NCBI GenBank assembly: GCA_021792135.1
Contig: JAJYVF010000039.1
Location: 1 to 39,754 of the forward strand
Source of the DNA: Acidobacteriota bacterium
GTDB lineage: Bacteria; Acidobacteriota; Terriglobia; Terriglobales; Acidobacteriaceae
DNA length: 39,754 nt
Direction of reading: 5' to 3'
Below the pieces are notes generated by a model. The model did no database searches and had not been told where the DNA came from. It worked only from the letters and a program-made list of their open reading frames with translations. Positions 15,840 to 25,345 of the stretch are shown here, piece by piece (the stretch's first letter is position 1; each line of letters starts with the position of its first letter). The translations under genes were made by a program, and so were the position numbers.

Positions 15840-16416
15840 GGGCCGTGGGTTTTTGAGGCAACGGTCGCTCGCCGCAGTGCGGTTCGCGGATACGCCCGTC
15901 AGGAGGAGTCGAGAGGAAGCCAGCGCCATTGTCAGGGGTGCAGGCTTCCTTGCAGGCCGGACTCTCCGCAACAGCCAGAGGACAGTCTTTTCGCGCTCTG
16001 CTGTCAATGGCTCCGGGCCGGTACCGCCGCACTGCAGGCCGGGCGTATTATCTGCGGAGCACTTCTTCCCGGCCCTGGCCGCTCTTCTGCAGTCCGCAGA
16101 TGTTCGGCCCACGGATCTGGCACGTTACCGGCGAGACATCGCGTCGCATGCATCTCTGTAATTTTTTCGTATCCTCCGCCCCCGTTTGTCCCGCCAGGGA
16201 AGACACTGGGACTAAGAGCCTGTGGCAGAAGCCGGAAGTTCGCAAAATGCGCCCGTCAGGGGCTAAGGCCGCCTTGATTTTGCGGCGTATATGGCGCGAC
16301 GGAAGCCGTGCCCCTTCAAGACACAGCTTTGCCACAGGTGCTAAGCATTCCCCGTCCACCGCGGCATTGCCTTCTGCCGCATGTGCGCGCCGAGTGCTCT
16401 GCCGGAGGAATGTTCA
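15840..16416. other. Intergenic region with possible structured leader
   Basis: No credible gene lies in this 577-bp gap. Its right part, upstream of the radical SAM gene, contains a 9-bp inverted repeat CCTGTGGCA (16219-16227) / TGCCACAGG (16330-16338) that could close a roughly 120-nt structured leader. The core motifs of the cobalamin riboswitch (B12 box) were looked for and not found. No terminator with a clear T-run follows the aquaporin gene. Confidence 0.35.
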
Positions 16417-17904
16417 ATGAACGCGCTGCTGGTCTACCCCCAATGCCCCGACAGCTACTGGAGCTTTCGCCACGCACTCAGTTTTCAGGGCAAAAGAGCC
16501 GCTCAGCCGCCGCTGGGACTGCTCACGGTCGCGGCTCTGCTGCCTGCTTCGTGGGACCGACGCCTCGTAGATACGAACGTCGAGCCACTGAAGGAAGCGG
16601 ACCTCGTATGGGCTGACGTGGTCCTGCTCAGCGGAATGCTCATCCAGCGCGACCCTCTGCTTTCCATCGTCCGACGCTGTCGTGCACGCGGAGTGCGCAC
16701 CGTCGTCGGCGGCCCGATCAGCAGCTCGCTTACGCCAGATGAGCTGGAGGCCGACCACATCGTGATTGGCGAGGCGGAGGGTCTTGTAGCCGCTCTCGCG
16801 CGGGACATCGAGCGCGGAGTTGCCCAGCCCGTCTATTGCGCGGCTGAGCGCCCGTCCATGGAACAGAGCCCGCTGCCCGATCTCAGCCTCGTACGCATGA
16901 AGCGCTACGGAACCATGACCGTGCAGTACTCGCGCGGCTGCCCCTTCAACTGCGAATTCTGCAACATCGTCGAAATCTACGGCCGCCGTCCCAGGACCAA
17001 AGCGGTCGCCCAGGTTCTGGCTGAGCTCGATCAGCTTTGCGCCGCAGGCTGGCGCGGCCCCGTCTTCATCGTTGATGACAACTTCATCGGCAATAAGGTG
17101 CGGGTTCGCGAACTGCTGTCTGCGCTCATCGAGTGGCAAAGAGAGCATCAGTATCTGTTCCGCTTCATCACGGAAGCCTCGCTGAACCTCGCCGATGATG
17201 AGGAACTTCTTCACGCTATGCGGGACGCCGGCTTTGCTTCCGTCTTCCTCGGCATTGAGACTCCCAGCGAAGCCAGCCTGGCCGCTGCAAACAAGCTCCA
17301 GAACACACGGCGTGACATGCTTGCGAGTATTGCCAGGATTCAGAGTTTTGGGATGGAGGTCATGGGGGGGTTCATCCTCGGCTTCGACACCGACAGCGAG
17401 GACGTCTTCGAACGACTCGTTCAGTTCATTCAGAAGAGCGCCATTCCTATCGCCATGGTGGGACTGCTGCAGGCGATTCCCAACACGCGCTTGTTTCAGC
17501 GCTTGTCCCGCGAGGGTCGCGTTCTCGATACCGGGGGCGGAAATAACACGAGCTGTGAACTCAACTTCCGCCCGCACATGAATGCCGATCGTCTGATCGA
17601 GGGCTATCGCTTCGTGCTCCGCCGGATTTACTCCGGCGATGCCTACTTTGAGCGCGTGCGGGAGTATCTTAGCCGCTGCCGGCCCCATTACGGAGCACAC
17701 TTCAGCCTTGCGAACGTCCGCGCCCTCTTCTTCTCTCTTATGCGTCAGGGAGTGATCGGTAAGGCAAGGCTCAGTTACTGGAAGTTCCTCCTGGCGGCCC
17801 TCACGCGATATCGCGACTGTTTCGGCGCGGCCATGACGATGGCCGTAATGGGATATCACTTTCAGGTCGTCACCGAGCAGATTGTTTCAGCGGAACCATC
17901 CTGA
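16417..17904 (+). CDS. B12-binding-domain radical SAM protein, DUF4070 type (HpnP-like)
   Basis: This 495-residue protein starts with a cobalamin-binding-like Rossmann domain (MNALLVYPQCPDSYWSFRHAL...PPLGLLTVAALLP). A radical SAM barrel follows, with the cluster motif C175-x3-C179-x2-C182 (RGCPFNCEFCNIVEIYGRRPRTK). A DUF4070-type C-terminus starts near residue 360. This arrangement and the N-terminal sequence match the family of hopanoid C-2 methylase HpnP and relatives; such enzymes methylate unactivated carbons. No other hopanoid gene is in the window, so substrate is unknown and HpnP identity is not proven. The ATG at 16417 has GGAGGA 6 bp upstream. An in-frame ATG at 16381 lacks this and is less likely. 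It appears to be a single-gene unit. Confidence 0.8.
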   Translation: MNALLVYPQCPDSYWSFRHALSFQGKRAAQPPLGLLTVAALLPASWDRRLVDTNVEPLKEADLVWADVVLLSGMLIQRDPLLSIVRRCRARGVRTVVGGPISSSLTPDELEADHIVIGEAEGLVAALARDIERGVAQPVYCAAERPSMEQSPLPDLSLVRMKRYGTMTVQYSRGCPFNCEFCNIVEIYGRRPRTKAVAQVLAELDQLCAAGWRGPVFIVDDNFIGNKVRVRELLSALIEWQREHQYLFRFITEASLNLADDEELLHAMRDAGFASVFLGIETPSEASLAAANKLQNTRRDMLASIARIQSFGMEVMGGFILGFDTDSEDVFERLVQFIQKSAIPIAMVGLLQAIPNTRLFQRLSREGRVLDTGGGNNTSCELNFRPHMNADRLIEGYRFVLRRIYSGDAYFERVREYLSRCRPHYGAHFSLANVRALFFSLMRQGVIGKARLSYWKFLLAALTRYRDCFGAAMTMAVMGYHFQVVTEQIVSAEPS

Positions 17905-18484
17905 GGAAAAACTGGCCTGCACGGGTTGCGTTATCGGCACCCGTTGGTTCGCGGATTCTCCGCCAGCCGCATTGCAGGCTCCTGTGCTGCGGTACCCGAA
18001 TCGCATACTCCACTCGACAACCGCAAGAAAGTACCTCGCCAGAGGAAAATGAGCGCCCGAAACCAGGGGAGCGATGGAGAGGTAGTGTCTCCGGGCAGCC
18101 CTGTGCCACACTGGCCGATCTCGATCACATCTGGGCTGCATGGCCGATCCACCGATATCAGACCGGATCGAAGGTCGAGAGCAGTGTGATCGCACGCACA
18201 ACCAGCAGGCAGACAGCCTGTTGCGAAGGCACTGCAGGTCCAGACTGCCCCGAGGAAGCGACCGTGCAGTGATGGCTCCGGATTAACTTCATTTTGATTC
18301 GGCATTTACCCGATCTTCACAGAATCTCGCGCTCGGGCGGATACGATTTTCATTGGGCAGTCAAGACTTCGGGGCCGGCAGGATCCTGACCTCCCGATGC
18401 TGCGATGGTTTTCCCCGTTCGGTTAAACAGACCATCCGTTCCCCATCCCCGATTCTTCAGAAATTCAAAAATGGAGAGACCTAC
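17905..18484. other. Intergenic region upstream of a TonB-dependent receptor gene
   Basis: No gene is recognised in this 580-bp gap. It must contain the receptor promoter. TTGATT at 18294-18299 is a possible -35 element without a clear -10 partner. The sequence GATCTCGATCACA near 18118-18130 repeats the core of the Crp/Fnr-like site found at 13985-14000, but only one half-site is well kept. Confidence 0.35.
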
Positions 18485-21166
18485 GTGAGGCGAGCTCTGG
18501 TTATAACATGTGTTGCGGTTGTGGGCTGCATGATGACAGCTCTCACTGTTTGCAGTGCCCAGAACGTAACCGGGATTCACGGAAAGGTGGTTGATGTCGC
18601 CGGAGCCGCAATTCCTGACGCGGCTGTTTCTCTGACGGATCTGACAACCACCAAAACCGTGCACGCGACGACAGGCGCCGACGGCCAGTTTGTCTTCAGC
18701 GACGTGCGCTCCCACCCACAGCTCGTCGTTATCGAGAAGTCAGGATTCGAGTCGTTTACGCAGCGGATCACGCCGACGAGTCACGCCACAGCGACCATCA
18801 ATGCAGTTCTGAAGGTTGCCGCCTTGTCACAAAGCGTGGTTGTCCGCGGAACCGTGAACCCCGAGGCCAAACCCGTGCCCAGCCGTGAGGATGTAATGGC
18901 GACAGCGGGCACGGAGCGCGTGCTGGACCGCAAGCAGATCGAGGCCGCGGGACCGGTGGCGGGCGGCGCGCAGATGGTGTCATTCACGCCGGGCGCGAAC
19001 GTCGTGGGCTATGGAGAAACGGGCGCAACGAAATACACCATCATGCTGAACGGCATCCAGCAGGGATGGGCCGGCGAAGCAACCAGCTTCATCGCGCCGG
19101 GCTCGCTGGGCATTACCTATGATGGCGTTCCTGTCGTCGATGCAGCCACCGGCTTGTGGCAGTCGGCGACCATGCCACAGAACCTCATCATCCAGAACCT
19201 GGCGGTGACCTATGGACCGGGCCAGCCGGTGAACCGCTGGTATACCAACGTGGGCGGACAGGTGGAGTACACCCCGGTGCAGCCCACGGAGGGTCGCCAT
19301 CTGAGCGTTGAGGGGACCCAGGGCCCCTATGGCCAGCAGGACTTCGCTCTCGTCGGCAACACCGGCGAGTTCAATGGATGGTCCACAGTTGTGGGCGGCG
19401 GACTGGGGCGCGGCAACGATTTCCGTCAGGGGCCGGACGGATTCGGCAATCCTGCGAAGAACGGCTCCGTCTTCGGCAAGACGCTGAAGACCTTCTCGGC
19501 GGGCAGCTTCGCCTTCGCAGCTTTCTATTCGAAGGCGGGCGGCTATCGCGCCACGGTAATTCCCACGACAGATATCGGCCTGGTGGAACCCGGCACCGGG
19601 ACGCACTTCAGCCAGGGGACCAGCGGCTACTACAGCGTCATGCCTTATGCCGACTACAACAAATACGACACCAATGAAATGTTCATGGGTTACGCACGGC
19701 AACGTCTGTTTATGGGACCAAAGACCACGCTGATGAACACAACGTGGTACACGCATATCCGCCGTTTCCACCGGCGCAACAGCGACGCTCTCAGTCTGGG
19801 CGATCAGCAGAATGAGTGGAATAACCCGCACAGTGACATGTTCGGCGATGAAGTGGGAATGACCGAAGTGCTTCCCTATAACACGGTGGATTTCGGCGGC
19901 TATCTGCTGCACGAGGTTTATAACACGCGGAACATCTTCTATAACCCCGCCGACGGGGGCAGCGGCTCCCAGCAGATCGTGGGCATAGGATCGAAATACC
20001 GCTCCGGCTACTTCCAGCAGGATGACGTTTCGTTCTACGCGCAGGACGATTTCCACCCGATCCCGCAAATCCACGTCATTCCCGGTGTACGCGTGGTTGG
20101 ATTTTCCACCGGTTACAGCGATCAGGCGTCACGTGATTTCAGGTTGGCTCCTGGCGTGATTCCTTCCACCCACTGCGCTCTGAATCCGGTGGGAACCGAT
20201 CCCGACCTCAATCTTTACGGGACGCCGAACGCAACGGATCAGGGCTCGATCTGCGGAGCGCATGAAAGCCGCTCAGCCATTGAACCCTCGATCGATGTTT
20301 CCGTTATGCCCCGCACGTGGCTGACCCTCTATGGCGGCTATGACACTACCTATCGCTCGCCCGCGTTCGGGGGAGGGGGCGGCCTGTTTCAGAAGGTGAA
20401 TCCGGCTTACTACATCCTGGCGAAAGGCACCTACACGCAGGGAGGTGTGAAGGTGCATTTTGTCAATGCCCCGGGGCTCGGCAACTTCATTGCCGGCGTC
20501 AATTATTTTCATCTCGGCTACACCAATCAGGAGATTGACGTGGAAACGGCTGCCGGTGTGGAAGAGACCAGCGGCGGGAACTCCGCCAATCACGGCGTGG
20601 ATCTCTTCTTCGACGCGGATCCGAAGAGCAATATTCATTTCTTCCTGAACTTCGCGGGAGAAGCTTCCGCCTTTACAACCTATGTCACGGGTGGCCCCGT
20701 CGATCAGTGCGGCAAGACTTCCAATCCCGCCGGCATCGCCGCCGGGTGCGCTTACTACAACAACCTTCCCGTGTCCTATGTGCCGGATATGACCCTGAAT
20801 ACGGGGATCTATTATGGGATTCAGCACAACAATCACGAACTGCTCGAGCCGCGCTTCTGGATCGAAGCCACCGGCTCGCAGAACCTCTGGTCGAACAACA
20901 CCGGTGCGCCCACTACACAGAAAATGGCAGCGTACACCACAGCCAATGCGTCCCTTGTAGCGCCATTCAGCTTCGAGAAGCAGTCCTTCAATCTGCAGCT
21001 CGATGCCATGAACATCGCCAACTCGAAGTACAACGAGTATGAGTACATCTCCAGCGGCGGTTACTTCCAGCCGCTTTTTCCCGGCAACAACTATCCTACG
21101 GGGTACATTAATGCATACCCGGGAGCTCCGCTCGCGGTCTATGGCACGATCTCATATCAGTTCTGA
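18485..21166 (+). CDS. TonB-dependent outer-membrane receptor with carboxypeptidase-regulatory-like domain
   Basis: This 893-residue protein has a signal peptide (RRALVITCVAVVGCMMTALTVCSAQ). A beta-sandwich domain follows at about residues 27-110 (VTGIHGKVVDVAGAAIPDAAVSLTDLTTTKTVHATTGADGQFVFSDV), then a plug domain (ERVLDRKQIEAAGPVAGGAQMVSFTPGANVVGYGETGATKYTIMLNGIQ). The long barrel ends in the aromatic terminus TISYQF. Such receptors import ligands across the outer membrane with TonB-ExbBD energy. The GTG at 18485 has GGAGAG 6 bp upstream. The in-frame ATG at 18353 would put the signal peptide 44 residues inside, so it is rejected. It converges on a secreted alpha-mannosidase gene, which suggests an oligosaccharide ligand, though the ligand is not shown by the sequence. 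It differs clearly from the second receptor at 25550. Confidence 0.85.
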   Translation: MRRALVITCVAVVGCMMTALTVCSAQNVTGIHGKVVDVAGAAIPDAAVSLTDLTTTKTVHATTGADGQFVFSDVRSHPQLVVIEKSGFESFTQRITPTSHATATINAVLKVAALSQSVVVRGTVNPEAKPVPSREDVMATAGTERVLDRKQIEAAGPVAGGAQMVSFTPGANVVGYGETGATKYTIMLNGIQQGWAGEATSFIAPGSLGITYDGVPVVDAATGLWQSATMPQNLIIQNLAVTYGPGQPVNRWYTNVGGQVEYTPVQPTEGRHLSVEGTQGPYGQQDFALVGNTGEFNGWSTVVGGGLGRGNDFRQGPDGFGNPAKNGSVFGKTLKTFSAGSFAFAAFYSKAGGYRATVIPTTDIGLVEPGTGTHFSQGTSGYYSVMPYADYNKYDTNEMFMGYARQRLFMGPKTTLMNTTWYTHIRRFHRRNSDALSLGDQQNEWNNPHSDMFGDEVGMTEVLPYNTVDFGGYLLHEVYNTRNIFYNPADGGSGSQQIVGIGSKYRSGYFQQDDVSFYAQDDFHPIPQIHVIPGVRVVGFSTGYSDQASRDFRLAPGVIPSTHCALNPVGTDPDLNLYGTPNATDQGSICGAHESRSAIEPSIDVSVMPRTWLTLYGGYDTTYRSPAFGGGGGLFQKVNPAYYILAKGTYTQGGVKVHFVNAPGLGNFIAGVNYFHLGYTNQEIDVETAAGVEETSGGNSANHGVDLFFDADPKSNIHFFLNFAGEASAFTTYVTGGPVDQCGKTSNPAGIAAGCAYYNNLPVSYVPDMTLNTGIYYGIQHNNHELLEPRFWIEATGSQNLWSNNTGAPTTQKMAAYTTANASLVAPFSFEKQSFNLQLDAMNIANSKYNEYEYISSGGYFQPLFPGNNYPTGYINAYPGAPLAVYGTISYQF

Positions 21167-21234
21167 TCGTGGCGGCTGGTGATCGGGGCTGCGGGATCAG
21201 GGCCAGACGCAGGGGAACGCGAATCACAACGTAA

Positions 21235-21260
21235 GAGAGGAAGCCTTCGGGCTTCCTCTC
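21235..21260. terminator. Bidirectional terminator hairpin between convergent genes
   Basis: A perfect 11-bp stem, GAGAGGAAGCC (21235-21245) with GGCTTCCTCTC (21250-21260), encloses a TTCG tetraloop. It lies between the stop of the receptor gene (21166) and the stop of the convergent alpha-mannosidase gene (21287), so it can serve both. The T-runs are weak on both sides (CTGATTTCTTCT on the plus strand). Confidence 0.85.
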
Positions 21261-21286
21261 CTGATTTCTTCTGGGGTGATCAACAG

Positions 21287-24200
21287 TTATGGCTGCGAGA
21301 CCGGTCCGGGTTCGGAGCGGCCCAGCGTGTCATACAGCGGCTGAACGGGAGTGATCGACGGGTCCTGATCGGCGACGGACATTGCCAGGATGCGGATCTT
21401 ATCGTTATTCGGCAGGGTAATGCTCCTGGCGCCGCGGGGCAGATCGATCGGATAGGCGAATAGGTAGGAATAAGAGTAGGCCACATTCTTACCCGCGGCA
21501 TCGTGGTGATGCGAGCAGTACCAGGCGAGAGCCGCGCGCTTGATGTAACCAGGCCGGATACCGGTCATCACCGCGTAGTCATCCATCTCGGTGTGCGCCG
21601 GGCGCCCGGGACGCGCAGGTACGGTTATTTCCTTCGCCTGCCACTGGCGATCATCCCACTGGCCGATGAAGCCGCCCCAGTCTTCGATCGTCAGAGTGTG
21701 TTCCTGGTCGCCGACTTTGAAGGCAGCATCCTGATCTCCGTCAGCGGAGGCAGCGAGCACATAAATGCGGTTGTAGTTGCCGCGAGGCAGAGAGATCGTC
21801 TGGCCGGCAGGGACGAGCGCGTTGGCCGCGCCTGTGCTGGCGGGAGCCAGCTGAAACTCCACTCCATTAAAGGCAATTCGGGAAGGCAGCATCTCCGCGG
21901 GCAGGGCATTGCCTTTACCGTCGAACCCTCCGGTGACCGGAGCGCCGTCGTTGCTCGCTGTCGCGAGGTCATAGTGCAGGGATACCGGGACGGAGTGGGC
22001 TGCCGTGACCCGCGCGGGAGCCGGACCGAGCGTGAGGGCAAAAGTGCGCGGCTGATAGGCGGTAAAGGACGTGACCAGCGCGCCGTCGACCACCTTTGCC
22101 GGTCCCAGCGGCTGCTCCTGACCGTTAACTTCGCGAGCCGACTGGATGGGACCCGCGAAGGAGATGCGCACATTGGGCTCGGGCTTGCCGTCCATTTCCA
22201 CGAGGCGCAGAACCACCTCGTTGCTCATTTCGGCGCGCTTCAGAGCCATGATGCGGACCTTCGGGCTGCTGACCCGAATCAGGGAAAACTCGCGCCCGAG
22301 CGTGCCCGGATGTTTCGCGGACTGGAAGGCAACGAGGGGATCGTTCAGTCGCAGCGCCTGCCAGGCGGTGTCCCCATCCTGCCAGTCATCGGCGTGCCCG
22401 GCGAAGCCGTAGATGAATTCGTGATGTCCGAGGTCCTGCGTGGCCTGATCGGGATAGCCGCCGCGGACGCCAGGAGTGCGGATGAGCGTGAGGCGGATCG
22501 TGTTGTCATTGGGCTTGTCGGAGCCGTTCTTGCAGTCCGTGAGAATCGTGGAGCCCCAGGTCCCTCGGGCGTCGGTCACGTCGATCCACTGGTGGGACAG
22601 GACCTCGAATTTTTTTGGCTGAGCGCTGGGGCGCTGAATGGTCCCGATGCCGAGATTGTAAGTGGCCATGCGATTGGCAGCGGTCAGGGGAAAGACAGCC
22701 TTCAGATTGGATTCCCGTGTGTTCCAGTCGATGGCATTACCGATTTCCACCCGCCGGCCCGCATCGCCGGCAGAGAGCATGATGGTCTGCACGAATTTCG
22801 ATCCATCGGTGGTGCGAGTGACCTCCAGCGCAACCCGGGCGGGTCCGTCCTCGACGATGCGGATTGCAGCCGGCCCGTGGACGTAGTCTTTGGGAGGAGC
22901 CTGCTCCTGATCCCAGTCCATGTTCCACGCTGGCCACTGTTCAGGATTGTCGTAGGAGATGGCGAGACGCATCGGCGCGGAGAGCAACTCCTTCCCAAGT
23001 TGTTTGTCGAAGATGCTTGCGATATCGCCATCGCTGTTCAGCTGCACGCGATAGTAGCGGTTCTCCAGGGAGTTCTGGGTGACGTGGAGCGAAGATTCCT
23101 CAGCGCCGCCGCCGCCGCCAGGTCTGACGCTGTAGACCGCGTAGCCTACCGAAGGCGCCTTCGCCAGGAACAACACCTTGCCCGCAGACAATTGTGCCGG
23201 CACTTCGCGCCCATCGGGGCCGGTGACCGAGACCTGTTCCGGAGCATTGCCCGGAAACCTCACATCGGCCTCGACCACATCTTCACGGGCAATATTCAGC
23301 GGGTTATAGACGACAACCGGAATACCTTCCGCCTCCGTGTCCAGTGCGGATGAAACCGCCTCGGTCGCGCTGCGCAGCACATCGGCGAACTGGTTCATGG
23401 CGATGGTGTCATCGTTCCATGCGAATTCGTATGCCCGGGGCGTGGCCGTACCAGCGGCGAGGTCGTGAAACTGTCCTCCCATCACCAGCATCCACGCATC
23501 GTTCATCCGATCGAGGGGATAGGTTCGTCCGCCCAGCCACGATGCTGCAACCGAGGCTTTCTCCGCGGAGTCGGCCAGCACCTCCTCCTTGCGCAGCCAC
23601 CGCTTCTGGTACGCCTGCGATGTCAGGGATCCCGCCGAGTGGTTGGTCAGTTCCATTTCTCCGGTGTACTCGGGGAGATGCGTCTCCTCTGCCGGGGTAA
23701 TGTCCTTGAACAGCTGGTCCGCGGTGGCGGAGACGACGTTGACCGGTCCGGCACCAACCGGAACTTCCGGCCAGTTCGGGTGAGCTTCCCGGCGAAACTC
23801 AATGTAGCCAGCAGGCGGCATACTGGCCTCTCCTTTGGTGACGATCGCCTCCAGGCGCTTCACCGAGCCTTCATCCGGAGCCCCGCCAATGTCCCCGGTG
23901 CCGTAATAGTGATAGTCGGTATAGACGCCGGTAATTTTGCCGTTGTTTTCCACTCGGGCGGCCCAGTCTCCCTGATAACGGTCCATCTCCTGGTCCTGGC
24001 GGGCTTTGCTCAGGCCATCGATCTCATTGCGCAGCGCCACGTATTCCTGAACGTCCTGCTGCTGCAGTTCCTGGCCGTTCCTCATCGCCTGGCGCAGGCG
24101 GGTTTCCAGTTGCTGGAGCTTCTGCTGCGCGTCGGTAAGAGCAGCATCCGGAGGCGCGGCGGGCAGCGGCTTGCTGAGATCGGTATAGATGCCGCCGGAA

Positions 24201-24880
24201 TAGCTGCCCGGGTTGAGGGCCGCCACCACGCTCTCTCCATCGGGGCCAACCCAGACACCCACGTTGAAGGGGGTGCCTTCAGGAGTCTTTTCCAGGGAGT
24301 CCGGTCCGCCCTGATCCGCGGACGAACCCCACGTCAGTTTCTGCGTGGAAAAGCCCTTTACACCGGAATGAGCCAGGATGGTAGGCAGGGAAGCAGGAAA
24401 GCCGAAGCAGTCGGGAAGCATGTATTCGGCGCTGTATTTGCCGAAGTTCGCGCGGAACCAGTCGTTGCCGTAGAGGATCTGGCGGATGAGCGACTCGGCG
24501 CTGGGAGCATTCACGTCGCCTTCCTCGGCGGAGGATCCTGCGGGATACCACTGGCCGGAGGCCACGTACTGTTTCACCTTTGCAAAATCGGCGGGGTAAT
24601 ACTCCTTCATCAGGCGGTAGCGATTGGCGCCGCTGAAGTTGAAGATATAGTGTGGATACTTTGCGAAAAGCGCGAAGTTATCCTCCATCGTATTACGAAG
24701 GTATTCATCGATCACCTGGGGATACTCCCAGCGCCATTCGGTATCCAGGTGGGCATAGCCGACGACATAGAGGGTAGGCTGTTTCGTCAGATCGGGCGGC
24801 TGGGAGTTTTGCGCCCCGGCTGCGCTGAAGCAACCAATCAGGGTGCAGACGGCTGATGATAGCAGGATCTTTCGCAACAT
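21287..24880 (-). CDS. Secreted GH38 alpha-mannosidase
   Basis: This 1197-residue exported glycosidase (signal peptide MLRKILLSSAVCTLIGCFSAAGA) belongs to GH38, zinc-dependent retaining alpha-mannosidases. The N-terminal catalytic domain carries the zinc motif in YVVGYAHLDTEWRWEYP (about residues 41-57), the nucleophile Asp in YMLPDCFGFPASLP (about 155-168), and a further zinc His in WMLVMGGQFHDLAAGT (about 470). A helical insert rich in Gln (LTDAQQKLQQLETRLRQAMRNGQELQQQDVQEY) lies near residues 250-285. Beta-sandwich domains follow, and the last 250 residues form extra beta modules. The ATG at 24880 has GGAGAG 7 bp upstream; the frame extends only a few codons beyond. It faces a divergent TonB-dependent receptor gene and shares with it a pair of LacI-type operators, so mannoside-responsive control is likely. 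Confidence 0.92.
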   Translation of the reverse strand: MLRKILLSSAVCTLIGCFSAAGAQNSQPPDLTKQPTLYVVGYAHLDTEWRWEYPQVIDEYLRNTMEDNFALFAKYPHYIFNFSGANRYRLMKEYYPADFAKVKQYVASGQWYPAGSSAEEGDVNAPSAESLIRQILYGNDWFRANFGKYSAEYMLPDCFGFPASLPTILAHSGVKGFSTQKLTWGSSADQGGPDSLEKTPEGTPFNVGVWVGPDGESVVAALNPGSYSGGIYTDLSKPLPAAPPDAALTDAQQKLQQLETRLRQAMRNGQELQQQDVQEYVALRNEIDGLSKARQDQEMDRYQGDWAARVENNGKITGVYTDYHYYGTGDIGGAPDEGSVKRLEAIVTKGEASMPPAGYIEFRREAHPNWPEVPVGAGPVNVVSATADQLFKDITPAEETHLPEYTGEMELTNHSAGSLTSQAYQKRWLRKEEVLADSAEKASVAASWLGGRTYPLDRMNDAWMLVMGGQFHDLAAGTATPRAYEFAWNDDTIAMNQFADVLRSATEAVSSALDTEAEGIPVVVYNPLNIAREDVVEADVRFPGNAPEQVSVTGPDGREVPAQLSAGKVLFLAKAPSVGYAVYSVRPGGGGGAEESSLHVTQNSLENRYYRVQLNSDGDIASIFDKQLGKELLSAPMRLAISYDNPEQWPAWNMDWDQEQAPPKDYVHGPAAIRIVEDGPARVALEVTRTTDGSKFVQTIMLSAGDAGRRVEIGNAIDWNTRESNLKAVFPLTAANRMATYNLGIGTIQRPSAQPKKFEVLSHQWIDVTDARGTWGSTILTDCKNGSDKPNDNTIRLTLIRTPGVRGGYPDQATQDLGHHEFIYGFAGHADDWQDGDTAWQALRLNDPLVAFQSAKHPGTLGREFSLIRVSSPKVRIMALKRAEMSNEVVLRLVEMDGKPEPNVRISFAGPIQSAREVNGQEQPLGPAKVVDGALVTSFTAYQPRTFALTLGPAPARVTAAHSVPVSLHYDLATASNDGAPVTGGFDGKGNALPAEMLPSRIAFNGVEFQLAPASTGAANALVPAGQTISLPRGNYNRIYVLAASADGDQDAAFKVGDQEHTLTIEDWGGFIGQWDDRQWQAKEITVPARPGRPAHTEMDDYAVMTGIRPGYIKRAALAWYCSHHHDAAGKNVAYSYSYLFAYPIDLPRGARSITLPNNDKIRILAMSVADQDPSITPVQPLYDTLGRSEPGPVSQP

Positions 24881-25012
24881 GGCAGGGCTCTCCAAAGAAA
24901 GGGTTTAGCTGGTGTGGCTGGCCCGCGTGCAGCGATTCGCGGGCTCGGTTCGCGGCAAAGCGGCGGTTCGGGACAGCGGCTGGAACCCCGGAGGATGGGC
25001 GGCTCTCGGCGC

Positions 25013-25032
25013 CGATGGTATCGTTTCCATCG
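25013..25032. promoter_or_regulatory. LacI-family operator, copy 1
   Basis: CGATGGTATCGTTTCCATCG is an imperfect palindrome with a central CG, as expected for LacI-family operators. The outer six bases on each side are exact inverse complements. On the minus strand it contains TGGAAACGATACCATCGG, identical over 18 bp to copy 2. It lies just downstream of the predicted start point of the leftward promoter for the alpha-mannosidase gene, a repressing position. Confidence 0.75.
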
Positions 25033-25044
25033 CAAGCGACAAAG

Positions 25045-25072
25045 CTTATCCTTCCCCGGACTTAGTTGTCAA
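25045..25072 (-). promoter_or_regulatory. Predicted leftward promoter of the alpha-mannosidase gene
   Basis: Reading the minus strand, TTGACA (25072-25067) is followed after 16 bp by GATAAG (25050-25045). The -35 element is exact and the -10 element matches four of six bases. The predicted start point, near 25038, is next to operator copy 1. Confidence 0.55.
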
Positions 25073-25306
25073 GAAGAGAGTGGCCTCGGCAGTGGGCTGC
25101 CTGGCCCGCTACCCTGGTTTTCCTGACTGAGTTACCGAGCCCTTGTCAAGGGAAGTACAGGTTGTCCTCTCTGCACGGCCGAGAGTACCTGCCGAGAAAG
25201 CCAGCAGGGGCCATCGCGGGAACAGGTGATTACGCGGCAAAGAGGATCCGGGCGCAGACAGCGCATGCGTCATCGAGGCCGGAAATCGTGCCGCTCAAAA
25301 ATTTTG

Positions 25307-25335
25307 TTGACAAGCGATTATTCACCCCCTATAGT
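25307..25335 (+). promoter_or_regulatory. Predicted rightward promoter of the second receptor gene
   Basis: TTGACA (25307-25312) is followed after exactly 17 bp by TATAGT (25330-25335), a near-consensus sigma-70-type promoter. The predicted start point, near 25342, is next to operator copy 2, so a bound repressor would block transcription initiation. Confidence 0.75.
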
Positions 25336-25345
25336 TCTGCCTGCC

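Noticed and set aside
16140-16416. Cobalamin riboswitch ahead of the B12-type radical SAM gene
   Set aside because: The conserved B12-box and core sequences are not present; only a generic inverted repeat is seen.
16414-17859. 481-residue reverse frame opposite the radical SAM gene
   Set aside because: The plus strand has the CxxxCxxC motif, family N-terminus and a good ribosome-binding site.
18330-18360. Third LacI-type operator upstream of the first receptor (GGATACGATTTTC)
   Set aside because: It shares only about half of the positions with the two operators in the 25-kb region, no better than expected for a loose match.
21503-23353. 616-residue forward frame opposite the alpha-mannosidase gene
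   Set aside because: The minus strand carries GH38 motifs throughout; this frame has no domain and no start signals.
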